The position numbers were made by a program, and so were the translations under genes. From Solea solea (lineage: Eukaryota; Chordata; Actinopteri; Pleuronectiformes; Soleidae), in assembly GCF_958295425.1 (NCBI RefSeq), contig NC_081138.1:1260501-1324500 (forward strand): a stretch of DNA of 64,000 bases. Reading direction: 5' to 3'. This document shows, one piece after another, positions 23,601 through 34,400 of the stretch. Every line of letters begins with the position of its first letter. The stretch's first letter is position 1. The notes below the pieces were generated by a model. It did not search any database. It was not told the DNA's origin and worked only from the letters and a program-made list of their open reading frames with translations.

Positions 23601-26454
23601 AGAAGCAGAACTCATGTGCAGAATCATCAGGAAAGTGAGAAGTGCACCTTAGTTTGCTGATTTTGGCTGAGAAAGAAGACGGAAAATGCAAAAAGATAGA
23701 TTTAATGTGCAGCCACTGAGGAATACAGTAAACACTACAGGAGACATCAGTCATCCATGGCTCCTGTCGTCTTTGTCGTCTTCTTTTTTGACCAAAAACA
23801 GAGTAATGTCAGTGTCAGTCTCCCAGTGCGTTGTGTCCTGTAGTTATTTTTTCAGTGCTGCAGCAAAGAGTAAGAATCTAAATAAAGAGGTTTGTTAAAA
23901 CATATACAACATTAATAGATTATCATGTGTAAAGTCAACACAGTGACCCTGTTAACAGTTTGGTTTCTGTCTGAGATTAACCCTCAGTTCCACTTCTGTC
24001 TTGACTCTTTTCAACAGGAAATATTTGGCTGTGCAGCTGCTAAATGCTGCTCCTTGCTGCTTATTGTTAATCCAGATTTGACCAATCTGGATCCTGTTAA
24101 AGATGCAGTAGGAGTGGGCGTCATGAGGGTGGTCAGGCGTGTCACCCTCTCTTCTTCAAGGTGTCAACAAACAGCGCACAGCCACGGAATGACAATGTGT
24201 ATCATTTAATTAGCGCACGCCTCTCCTGGCACAGTTCATTTATTTTAATCTTGTTTGTTTCACAATATACCTTTTTTTTAATTAGGTCAGATTGATTAAA
24301 TTGCATTGATTCTGTATCCTTATTAAAATAAAAACCTCACCGCTATCCTTCTTTATTTTTCATAATTAATGGTATAGTCGGGCGCTGTGGCGGAGACACC
24401 GCGGTGACAGTGTTGCACATTTTGTAATTAAAGCAACGTTCAGAATTATTTATCGTGGCGTCTGTGAGACAGAGATGCATGTATGAGTTCATCCAGGTGT
24501 CGTGTTCAATGTGAATACACGACACTGCTGCTTCTGACTCGGAGATGAGGTGAATATAATAGTTTAGTTTAGTCTCTGATGTTAACGCCGCCGTTCTTGC
24601 AGCACTGACCTTGGCAGCTGGACTGGCGGTTGCGTGTGAGCATGTATGCAGACGCGTACGCATGCGAGTTCCTCGCTGCTACGAGAGAATCTCATTCCAG
24701 ACCTAGTGCCTTTTTTTTAATTTTGATTGATGACTCCATTTATCTTTGGAATAACAATCGTGTGAAACCCCCACCGTGTCGTTGATAGCCACTGTGTCGC
24801 CCCTGATTCCTCCTCCCCATTACGGCCGTACGATGAAAATGATATTAGAAACAAAATAAGATTTGAAATTTTGTGTTTGACAAGTAACTTGATGAAAGGC
24901 TTTCACGGCTTTACTTGATCCATGGATATTTTATGCTAATAGTGTTGCTAGCCAAGCAATCTAGTTGGAAATTAATCAGGGGGCTGGATGGATGGAGGGA
25001 GGGAGGGAGGGAGAGGAAGGTGGGTTTCTCCATAAACACCCTTCCCCCTCCTCACCTTCATTCCCTCTCTCCAGTTCTGAATCTCATCAGAAATAGCCAT
25101 GGGGTGTTGTCTATGTGATGGGGTAGGGAGAGAAATAGGGAGTTAGAAAATTACACTGCAGCTTAGCGCTGATTGATGCAGTAATGTATGCAGCCATGCA
25201 GTGAGCTGCCATATTATGGATTAGACCTCTCCCCTCTCAAGCAGTCCCCTCTGCATCAGAGAGGACACACACACACACACACGTGTGTTGTCCTGTTATT
25301 ATTGTGTTTATCCTGCTCAGCCTTAGCTGCTGTTTTATCTGTATCATCTCCTTCAGTTTGTGTCTGGATGTTGGTGCCGTCCTAACTTCACTGTTTGTTT
25401 TTCCCTCTCACACACACACGTATTTATTCCTCCGTTTCTCTAAATCCTCGGAGTCATCATCACACTAAGTCACTAATGAAGTCATTATCAGATCACGGTC
25501 GTTTGAAACAACATAATTAGAGCCAAAGCCTTAACGATGTTTGTAAGTTAAATGCAAACTAATTGCTTTTTCCCCATTTCCTCTCCTGACTTGCTGCTCA
25601 GTCGGAGTAAAGAAACTAAATGAATCACTGAATGTTTTGTGGCTGTGTTTGTGAGAGCATCATATTTCTCATCCATGTTACAAGTCTGTGTGATTTATTA
25701 TTTTTACCCCAAGAGACATCTGTTACACCATCTCTTATTTTTGTAATGCATCATCAGCCAGAGGAAAAAAACAATATTCTCCAGTCTGAGATATTGTACT
25801 CTGGAGCCTAATAATCTAATGTACACTGGAGCCGGTGTCATTAAGGTGCCGGTGCAGCTGTAGGGAATAAGAAGGCACATATCTGTCTGAATCCTCACTG
25901 GTGCTCACACTCCATCCCAGCAGTACGTTCCATTCTGCCAAAGACATACGGAACATACCAGAACACAGCACTGACTCACATGGACTGACACACCGCCCAT
26001 TCACTTTAAATGGGCCAGTGTGTGTGGGGCTTTTGCTTCGCTTAGGCTTCATCTTCAACTTTTGAACAAATTGTCGTCCAATTCATCCACGCTTTCCAAA
26101 TAATCCAGCACAGGTGCTGTAATTACTCCCATTGGGGATTTGTTGGGTGCCATGTGAAGGTTTTGCCACTGGACATTTGCAGACATCACCTACAACCAGG
26201 CAACTATTGGACTAACCTGTCCCATCACACTGGTGTCCACTCTTCTTTTGTAAATGGGAACATAATTTACAAAATGAATATCATGTGCTACTGAAAAGGC
26301 CTGAAACTTGCAATTGAGACCAAATATTTACTGACTTATAAAGCAAGTGAGAATTAGGCTCATTTTCTAGAACACTTTTACACCCAGTGGAGTTTCCCCC
26401 GGGTGCCTTTTAAATCATCCTGTTAATCTACTTTTTACACACGGTCTATGGTAG
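20641..26454. other. Non-coding DNA
   Basis: No exon with good splice context, RNA gene or clear transposon was found. A (GGGA)n-like tract lies near 24,995-25,013, and a (CA)n run lies at 25,265-25,283. The open frames, up to about 109 codons, lack protein-like features. Confidence 0.5.
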
Positions 26455-26570
26455 ATCTGAACAATTCATCGAAATCGCAAAACAGCTTAGTGCAATTTTC
26501 AAATCGCAGGAGACGCAATAATTGTCCAAGCCAAAATGTGTCAAAATATCATTTTAGATGATTTATTATT
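26455..26570. mobile_element. Possible degraded short interspersed repeat
   Basis: The stretch GATCTGAACAATTCATCG, with later AAATCGCA and GACGCAATAATTG words, resembles the ATCGCAAT-rich ends of a teleost short repeat. It is decayed and the boundaries are uncertain. Confidence 0.25.
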
Positions 26571-29549
26571 ACACGTCTGTTTCTCACAGAGCTGCACAAA
26601 TATCACAACATTGAAAATGACAATAATGATGTAAAAATGACCGTTCCCTCTGATATCGTAAATCATATCACTATCACATTTCCTTTGGCCATATGGATGG
26701 ACACGACTTGACTAACTCATGATGTCTTCCTCCAGCTCCAAGCATCACAAACACCCATAAATTGGTGGTTCCACTCCTGGTTCCAGCCCACTTTCATTTC
26801 TGTTGCCGTGGTCAAGCCGGCAGACGGAAGACGACGCTGAGCTCCAGGCGTCCTAGGACAACGCGGTGTATCCTAGCAGAGTTCTCCCCTGACACGTTGA
26901 CAACAGAGAAACTGGACCTGAGCCACTAAGCTGTGTCAGTAATAGACTGCAGAGCAATATGTCCTGTTAGGAGCCTTGCAGCGCTTCACATGCTGTGATG
27001 ATTAATGGGCAGTTGGCTGTGTGGTTGGAGTCCTGCTCAGAGACTAATTAGCCGGACAGAGATTCAGATTTCCATTCGCTGCTGAATAACAGCGTTGTGT
27101 AAAGGTGGTCCTTGGCATCTTGCAGGAGACCAACCGGTTATTGCTGCATTCACACTCTCACACACTCCATGATTAATTCTTGTATCACCTTGCCATTTTA
27201 TTCAGTCAGATAACAATCAGATACTCTGGCAGACAACCTCGATAAGTGCTTGTGCTGATTCCCATTGATTGCAGTCATGGCTGCCATGGCGGGGGGGTGA
27301 CGGGGGGGTGACATAGTGAGAAATGCTTCGACAATGAAAAAGAGCAGAGGCCGTCATGCCATACAATAGAGAAGCCTTCAGAGACAGTGAGATAAAGTCA
27401 GGAAGGACATTTAGTGACGAGCTGCACTGATGTATGTATATCAAGCATGCTTCATTGCACCGACAGGGTTTTTTAACAGCTTACACAGTATCAAGTTTTG
27501 CATTATCATACAAAAATAATTGTTCCTTCCTTCGCGGCCTCAGAGTCCTGGTTGGCGAATTCCGAAATGGTCTCTCATAATTCTACTTTATTAGGAAGAG
27601 TTGTCATCAACCAGTCATTTGAAAACATAATCAAACATCAGAACATCAACGACATTGGATCTTTTTGACATTGTATCATTAATGTTTGAGCTGAAAGGGG
27701 CACAAGAAAATAGCAGCCTGGTCTGATGGATCTGGATCTGAGCTGATGCTGCAGATATTAGCTTATTTACATACTGTATGTGGCATCAAAAGTTCAAATC
27801 CATGCACCCAACCTGCCTCGGATCAACAATCCAGGCCGGTGACACTGTCTGACTCCAAACATCAGTGAAATACCATATGCCAGTGTTTTCTTAAGCCACT
27901 GCACACACGTCTGTGAAAGAAACCGTAGATCACTGATGGAGTGAAGTGGAAAGTCAGGCGCAGAAAGAGCCGTGTGTGAGATAAATAATGGGTGTCGGTG
28001 TCCAGTGGAGACCAGTGGTGGAGTGGAGGTGGGTAAAGGTATCACGGGCAGCTCACCTCCATCAGTGATTGAAGTGTGGAGGTGATGCTCCCACACACTT
28101 ACTTTCACACTCATTTTCCACTCACAGTTAATCCCTATAGGTCCCAAGTCCTGTTTCTTTAACCCCTTCATACATTTAAATACTCTGTGTTTGTCCTCTG
28201 GTCGTCCTTTTAATATCCGGATGTTGGTCGTCTATAAAAATATGGTGATATTAAGGTTCAAACCTCTTATTTCTACAGCAATCCTCCATTTATACCTTAA
28301 ATTACATCAATGGAGAATGTGTGTGGGACATTTCAGCTTTATAACATATATGATAATATTACACTGATGTAACCTATAGTCATTCTCATTACACTACAAT
28401 TACCCGTGTATTACTTTGGATATGAGATGATAATACTGTAATATTTCCTTATTACCACACTAATGGAAGTGTTAATACCAAGCTGGAAATTGCATTGGAA
28501 ATAAGATTATTACCATACTATTATACCATGTTGTTGCTGTGTGATGAGATGGAAACAGATGGAGAACATAAATGGGGAGTTGTCGATGACCGTACGCTTG
28601 GTGATGATGATTGCGTACGCTTTGTTTTGATATCACAAAAGGACGAGAGACATAATGGCGTTCAGAGCCCAGGAAGAGGGGGCGCGTGCCCGTCAGCGGA
28701 GCGGCCCCGGGCACGTAAAGCCCGTACCCACAGCAGTGACTAATTGTTTGTTATGTCAGTGCTTGTCGTACCCGTTTGCCTTTAATGGAGTGTAGTGTGG
28801 TGATCCATCAGGCTGTCGAGCGAGCCTCATGTCAGTTGAAGTGGCGGCGTGTCAGTGGGGCCAGCGTGCCGTGCAGATGTGATTTAGTGCCATGCTTGTT
28901 GCACCGTGTTGCACCGTGTTGCACCGTGTTGCGCCTCACCTCTTAGCCATGCATTGCAGCCCACTCCTCTGCTTTACTCGTCTCCCTTTCCCTCTCCTCT
29001 TGCTCCAGATTGATTACCAACACAAGCGGCTCATGACACTCGCCATCTTCTGGCAACCTTTTAGTGCTGTTTTATAGATGGTTAGCACACCTCATTTGGC
29101 TATTTATACATCTGTAAGTGGCCATGAAATATAGATTTGTCATGACGGGTGTCAACATCGCAGCCATGGAAGCAGAGCTCAGTGACACCTCGTTATTTTA
29201 ATGGTGTGAGATGAAGAGGCCACTTGGCAGGAGTAATTTTCAAACATGGCTAAATGATGGTGTTTTTATTTTCATTTAATGTTTGCACTCATATTTTACT
29301 CAAAGGGGAAAAAAGGGCGTATTTCCTGCTGTGTTGGTCGGTGCTGAGGGAAAGAGGCGGAGGGGTGAGTGAGGATGGAAGGAAACACCCTTCCATCCTC
29401 ACTCCTTCACACACACACACACACACACACAGAACCACATGTGAATGTCAAGGTGGTTCAGAGGGAGAAGAACCCTTAACAGTAACATGATGTGTGACCT
29501 GTCATCCACACACCACATGCACATATTTCCCTGCATTCACAGGCAGGGT
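26571..29549. other. Non-coding DNA with simple repeats
   Basis: GGGGGGTGAC is repeated near 27,290-27,312. A 10-bp unit GTTGCACCGT is repeated about 3.5 times at 28,898-28,932. A (CA)n run lies at 29,408-29,431. A pyrimidine tract plus CAG at about 28,985-29,008 precedes an open stretch, but no donor follows in a sensible place. Confidence 0.5.
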
Positions 29550-29730
29550 CTCGTAGGTAATTAGGTGCTGGCACCAGCTCGGCGTGATGTGCTGCTTAAT
29601 TGAATAGTTAACACATCAGAGGCAGACCTGTGCAGATTGGAGGTGACACCTGTCAGGGAGCTGTTCTCCGTCGACCGAGGACATTTCCTGCTCTGCCTGA
29701 TACATGTGTCATCTTTGTGGAAATACCAAA
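29550..29730. promoter_or_regulatory. Possible conserved non-coding element
   Basis: The sequence is complex and non-repetitive, with homeodomain-like cores (GGTAATTAGG, GCTTAATTGAATAG) and E-box-like CAGCTG/CACCTG words, and no long frame. This is a texture-based guess only. Confidence 0.25.
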
Positions 29731-29872
29731 TTAGGGGCAGGCAGCTGAGTGAGTGCAGTGCACTTCTCTGCTCTGTCCTTCAAGAGGATTTGCAAAGCTA
29801 GGGGCACCTATCCTTACTTCACCTCAGGCCATTTTCATGGGTTTGTGACAGGAAAATGACAGCCAGCACTGA

Positions 29873-29896
29873 GTGTGTGTGTGTGTGTGTGTGTGT
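29873..29896. repeat. (GT)n microsatellite
   Basis: About twelve GT dinucleotides. They end six bases before the AG of a candidate exon at 29,903. Confidence 0.9.
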
Positions 29897-29902
29897 CGGC
29901 AG

Positions 29903-29969
29903 GCTCTAGCCCAGGCCCTGCAGCGCTGTGCCCAAGGCAGCCCAGGAGTAGAGTATGCATCGTGCAGAG
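29903..29969 (+). CDS. Weak exon candidate, phase-compatible with 30,274
   Basis: CGGCAG precedes the interval and GAG|GTGTGT follows it. It reads ALAQALQRCAQGSPGVEYAS then CR in phase 0, and leaves one nucleotide (G) over. The next candidate at 30,274 starts with AA, which completes GAA (Glu) and opens that frame. The acceptor is preceded by a GT repeat rather than a pyrimidine tract, which weakens the call. The peptide is not recognised. Confidence 0.28.
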
Positions 29970-30273
29970 GTGTGTCAACTAAGTATAGGTAACTTCTGGC
30001 AGATAGACTGGCATTTGCAAAAAAAACTACTCTTAATCAAATTATACTTTTTATTTTTCATATACTGTGTCATGACGTAGTGCTGGAGTTCTTGTATGGA
30101 GGTGAGTTGGTGAACGAGAGCGGCTGCAGGTTCAGATCCTGTTCGACCATGTTCCCGCCGAGACACTGCTGTTTTCTTCACTTTCAGAACTTTGAGCAGT
30201 GATTTGTGTTTCTAATGTCACGCACTCACGTCACAGACACTGTGCTCATCATGTCCTCTCACCTCCTCCACAG

Positions 30274-30356
30274 AAGTGTCGTCCACGGTGGTCTGGGATT
30301 ACACGGATCTGTGGAAAACACTCGGACTGATGAAGTCCACGACCACAACTGTGTGA
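30274..30356 (+). CDS. Weak terminal exon candidate
   Basis: The acceptor context CTCACCTCCTCCACAG is strong. Joined in phase to the previous candidate, it reads EVSSTVVWDYTDLWKTLGLM and then KSTTTTV before TGA at 30,354-30,356. If real, the protein would end in a class I PDZ-ligand-like T-x-V tail. No consensus poly(A) signal lies close by, and the other two frames are also open for a while, so the reading is not unique. Confidence 0.25.
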
Positions 30357-30387
30357 CCCAGTTCAGCCTCCGCTGAGTCCGACCGTG

Positions 30388-30441
30388 CAGCAGCAGCAGC
30401 AGCAGCAGCAGCATCATCATCATCATCAGCAGCAGCAGCAG
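30388..30441. repeat. (CAG)n(CAT)n(CAG)n compound trinucleotide repeat
   Basis: CAG triplets flank a block of CAT triplets. The repeat lies 3' of the candidate stop codon at 30,356. Confidence 0.95.
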
Positions 30442-30772
30442 GATACACAAGAGCTCAGAGAAGACCAAACAGTGCAGCGAGTCTTTCTACGTCCTTGAGA
30501 ACTCTGAGGTTTCTGTTACTAACGTAGTGTGTGTATGCGACTCGACCGTATCACATCTGTAACGCATCACATTTCATCACTGTTTCCATCCCTACGGTCA
30601 CTGTTTACTGTCAGAAGTGACACAATGTCAGAAAGTTTTATTTCCCGTGGAAAAGGTACAAATAAGAAGAAGGAGAAAAGGAGAGCTATAGCTCTCGGGC
30701 TCAAACAAACTCACTTTCAAACAATCCATATCCATTATTATTGAAAACACACACACACCTTTATAAATCAAT

Positions 30773-30777
30773 CTTAC
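30773..30777. repeat. Target site duplication, left copy (CTTAC)
   Basis: CTTAC directly precedes the TG of the LTR at 30,778. The same five bases follow the other LTR at 38,476-38,480. Five base pairs is within the usual range for BEL/Pao integrases. Confidence 0.9.
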
Positions 30778-31265
30778 TGTAGCTGCTCCCAATACTTTTC
30801 TTCCTGGTCAGAAAAACCACGATCCAACGGATGTTTGATTGAGCTTTATTGTCTTCCTTTTACACTTTACACTGCTCCAAACACCGTGAAAAACTGAAAT
30901 AACACAAAACATAACATAACCACATTTTAACATAAATATGGCTTCTCTACATCAGTTTTATCACACATACAAAACAAATATAAAATGCACAAAAAAAAGA
31001 CCACACTCTTACCGTGTGCGCCTTCCAACCAGAAAACCAGGAGCTGCCAAGGCTCCACGGTCGAACTCCGCTCATATACCGTAGCTCCAAAAAACAGACT
31101 GCACATTTTTCCCACCATTCCGTGCGCCCATCACATGACCAGCAGGGGTCATCATAATCACAACTCAATATACATCGTCAACTACATAAACAAAAACATC
31201 CATACACAAAACCATCAAAACAACAAAAAATAAATAAATAAACAATACACTCAGCGACAGCTACA
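30778..31265 (-). repeat. 3' LTR of the BEL/Pao element
   Basis: The LTR is 488 bp, bounded by TGTAGCTG and CAGCTACA, an 8-bp perfect inverted terminus ending in TG...CA. It appears identical to the partner LTR 7,210 bp away. On the minus strand it carries AATAAA (30,845-30,850) about 68 nt before its end, which would serve as the polyadenylation signal. Confidence 0.93.
30845..30850 (-). terminator. Polyadenylation signal AATAAA in the 3' LTR
   Basis: The plus strand reads TTTATT, so the element's sense strand reads AATAAA, in the expected R/U5 part of the LTR. The same signal in the 5' LTR is at 38,055-38,060. Confidence 0.6.
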
Positions 31266-31419
31266 CTGCCACCAAAATTACAAAGATTTATGTTACCTCT
31301 ATGTTAAACCAATGAAATACATCTTGTAATTTTCCCCAAATAAGAAAATAACTATCACACCTATTTTGTGTAACAACTTAACCCTTAACAGCAGCGCTAA
31401 ACGCTATTGTGATACTAGC
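31266..31419 (-). other. 3' untranslated spacer of the BEL/Pao element
   Basis: This 154-bp stretch separates the gag-pol stop codon from the 3' LTR. A polypurine tract should abut the LTR here, but the sense-strand bases next to it read TTTTGGTGGCAG, which is only loosely purine-rich. Plus-strand priming may use this weak tract or a site not apparent by eye. Confidence 0.7.
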
Positions 31420-34400
31420 CTATGTATTCTGCTCAACTAGCACCACTAGTTTTTGAACTGGACGTTCAAGAAAGGTTGGTTGTGTTAAGCGTTCACCTTG
31501 CTTACCTAATTTACTGTGGCCTATTTGAATTTTGACCTTGCGCACCAAACCATCATCCTCCTTCCTTGCTTCGACCACTCTGGCAAGTCTCCATTCGTTT
31601 CTGGGAACATTGTCCTCCTTGACAATAACTACGTCTCCCACCCTCACATTCCGTCTGGGCACATGCCATCGCTGTCTCAGGCTTATGTTAGCCAGGTATT
31701 CTTTGCGCCACCTGCTCCAAAATTGCTCCGATAAGTATTGCACTCTACGCCACCGTTTTCTGGCATATAAATCTTCTTTTACAAAATTGCCTGGTGGTGG
31801 GAGGGGCACAATAGACTTCATTGTGAGCAAATGATTAGGCGTTAAAGGCTCAACACTCTTAGGATCACTGATAGTGTCTGTGGTGAGCGGACGACTATTT
31901 ACAATCGACATAGCCTCATAGAAAAATGTCCTCAATGAGGTGTCATCAAGTCTTCCATTAGCTTGTGCCAGAACAGTGCTCATGACGCTCCTAACCGTCC
32001 GTATCTGGCGTTCCCAAATGCCCCCCATGTGGCTTGCTTCAGGAACATTCATGAGGAAGTCACACTGCTTTCTTGCAAGGAAAGTCACAATCCGGTCCTT
32101 GTCTAGAGCCATTAGACCCTTCTTCAATTCATTCTTTGCTCCAAGGAAATTTGTACCCTGGTCAGAGCGAATCTGTCTTACTGCTCCTCTGATTGCTATA
32201 AAGCATCTCAAAGCATTTAAAAATGCATCAGTGGTGAGGTCCTCCAACATTTCTATGTGGATGGCTCTAGAGCTGAGGCATGTAAACAATAGACCATACC
32301 TCTTATGTTCTTTACGACCCTGTTTGGTGTAGAAAGGGCCGAAACAATCAATCCCAGCGTATGAGAACGGAGGAGAGGGTTCAACTCGGTCACTGGGCAG
32401 GTCTGCCATACGTTGTTGTTCTGTCGGCCCACGAACCTTTCTGCAAGTGACACAGTTCTTAATATACTTGGCCACCAACTTGCTAGCACCTAATATCCAA
32501 AAACCATTGGCTCTGAGCTCATTCAATGTTTGCCCTCGGCCTTGGTGCTGTGTCTTCTTATGACAATGGTCAAGTATAAGCTGTGTGACAATGCCTTCCT
32601 TAGGTAAAATCACTGGATGCCTTAATTCCAGGGATGCAGAAGAAATTCTTAATCTGCCTCCTACCCTGAGCAATCCATTCTCAAATATTGGATCAAGTTG
32701 ATGCATCTTGTGAGTTTTTGGCAATTTCATGGACTTTTGGCTAAACCATTTGAGTTCTACTTCGAAGGCCTCTCTCTGTGCTGCTCTGATGAGCACAAGC
32801 ATAGCTTCTCTTCGTTCCTCAACACTGATGGGTCCAGTTTTGTCTTTATGTGCCAGTCTTTGGATCCGAGCAATGACATTGAGGGCTGTGTTCCAATCAG
32901 AAATTCTTGACAGCCTTTTCAAGAAGCTGTCCTGTTCAACAGTATCAGTTTTTAAGACCTTTACTTCTGGGTCGCCCACAAGAAGCTCTGGTGTCCTTTG
33001 ATCTGTAAAAATTTCTGGTTCCCATAAGAACTCTGGTCCTCTCAGCCAACTTGATTCTAGAAGATCTGCCACCTTGAGACCTCTAGATGCATGGTCTGCT
33101 GGATTCTGACCCGTCTCAACATAGAACCATCGACTAGGATCAGTAGAGTCTCTTATCTTCTGAACACGGTTGGCTACAAATACATGAAATCGTCTGGCTT
33201 CATTTTTAATGTACCCGAGCACCACCTGTGAATCGGTCCAGAAAAACTCTTGATCTATTTCCAGCTCCAGTTCTTCTCGGAGGGTATTACTAACAGAAGC
33301 AGACACCGTAGCTGCTGTTAGCTCAAGTCGGGGTATGCTGACAACCCTTATGGGTGCCACTCTGGCCTTACCCATTACTAATGTACAGTGCACTTGCTCA
33401 TCTGCAACGATCCTGATATATGAGCACTGCCCATAGCCGTTGTTGCTGGCATCTGAAAAATGATGCAGCTCAATTTTTTGGATCGTGCCAAGAGTTTCAG
33501 GAATGAAGCACCTTGGAATTTCAATTTTTTGAAGACTCTCTAAGTCATGGAGCCATGCTTCCCATCTTGACTTTAGTTCAGGGGGAACAGGTTCATCCCA
33601 TCCCATACCCTGTTTGCACATCTCTTGCAGCACTCTTTTACCATTCAAGAGGTAGGGAGCAAGAAATCCCAGCGGGTCATAAACACTGGCGACTGTTGAT
33701 AGGATTCCTCTCCGTGTGGCTGCCTTTTCTGTGCGGACGACATTGAATGAAAATGCATCTCTCTCAACGTTCCACTTTACTCCCAGTACACTCTGTATTG
33801 GAAGCTCACTGTAGTTCAGGTCTACATCTTCCACAGTTCTAGCACGTTCACTCTCTGGTATTGCATTCAAAACATCTCTGTTGTTGGAGACAAATTTATG
33901 TAAACGCAGCTGTGCCTTACTACAGAGTTCTCGCGCTTCAGTAATGAGCTGGTTGGCTATTTCAACCGAATTGACACTGACCAGCCCGTCATCCACATAA
34001 AAATTCTTGCGAATGAAACTTGCTGCCAGTGTATGGCTCTTCTCATATTTACTGGCAAGGTGTTTCATGCCATAATTAGCACATCCCGGTGATGACGCAG
34101 CACCGAATATGTGCACTCGCATGTGGTATTCCTTGGGCTCACTTTCTGTGTTCCCATTGTCCCACCACAGGAACCTCATGAAATCCCGATCTTCTGGGCT
34201 GACGTGAAAGCGATGAAACATTTTTTCCACATCGCAATTGATTGCAATCTTGTGTTGTCGAAATCTACACAGGACTCCAGTCAAAGTGTTCGTTAAATCT
34301 GGGCCTGTGAGCAGGTGGTCGTTCAGAGAGGTGCCCTCGAATTTGGCGGAGCAATCGAATACGACCCTTATTTTTTCAGGCTTCCTAGGGTGATACACAC

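Noticed and set aside
30388..30441. Coding poly-Gln/His or poly-Leu tract
   Set aside because: It lies after the candidate stop codon on the plus strand, and the minus-strand frame has no supporting exon structure.
30927..31233. Open frames inside the LTRs (also at 38,137-38,443)
   Set aside because: They are the same sequence in both LTRs, in non-coding LTR DNA, and do not match any accessory protein I know.
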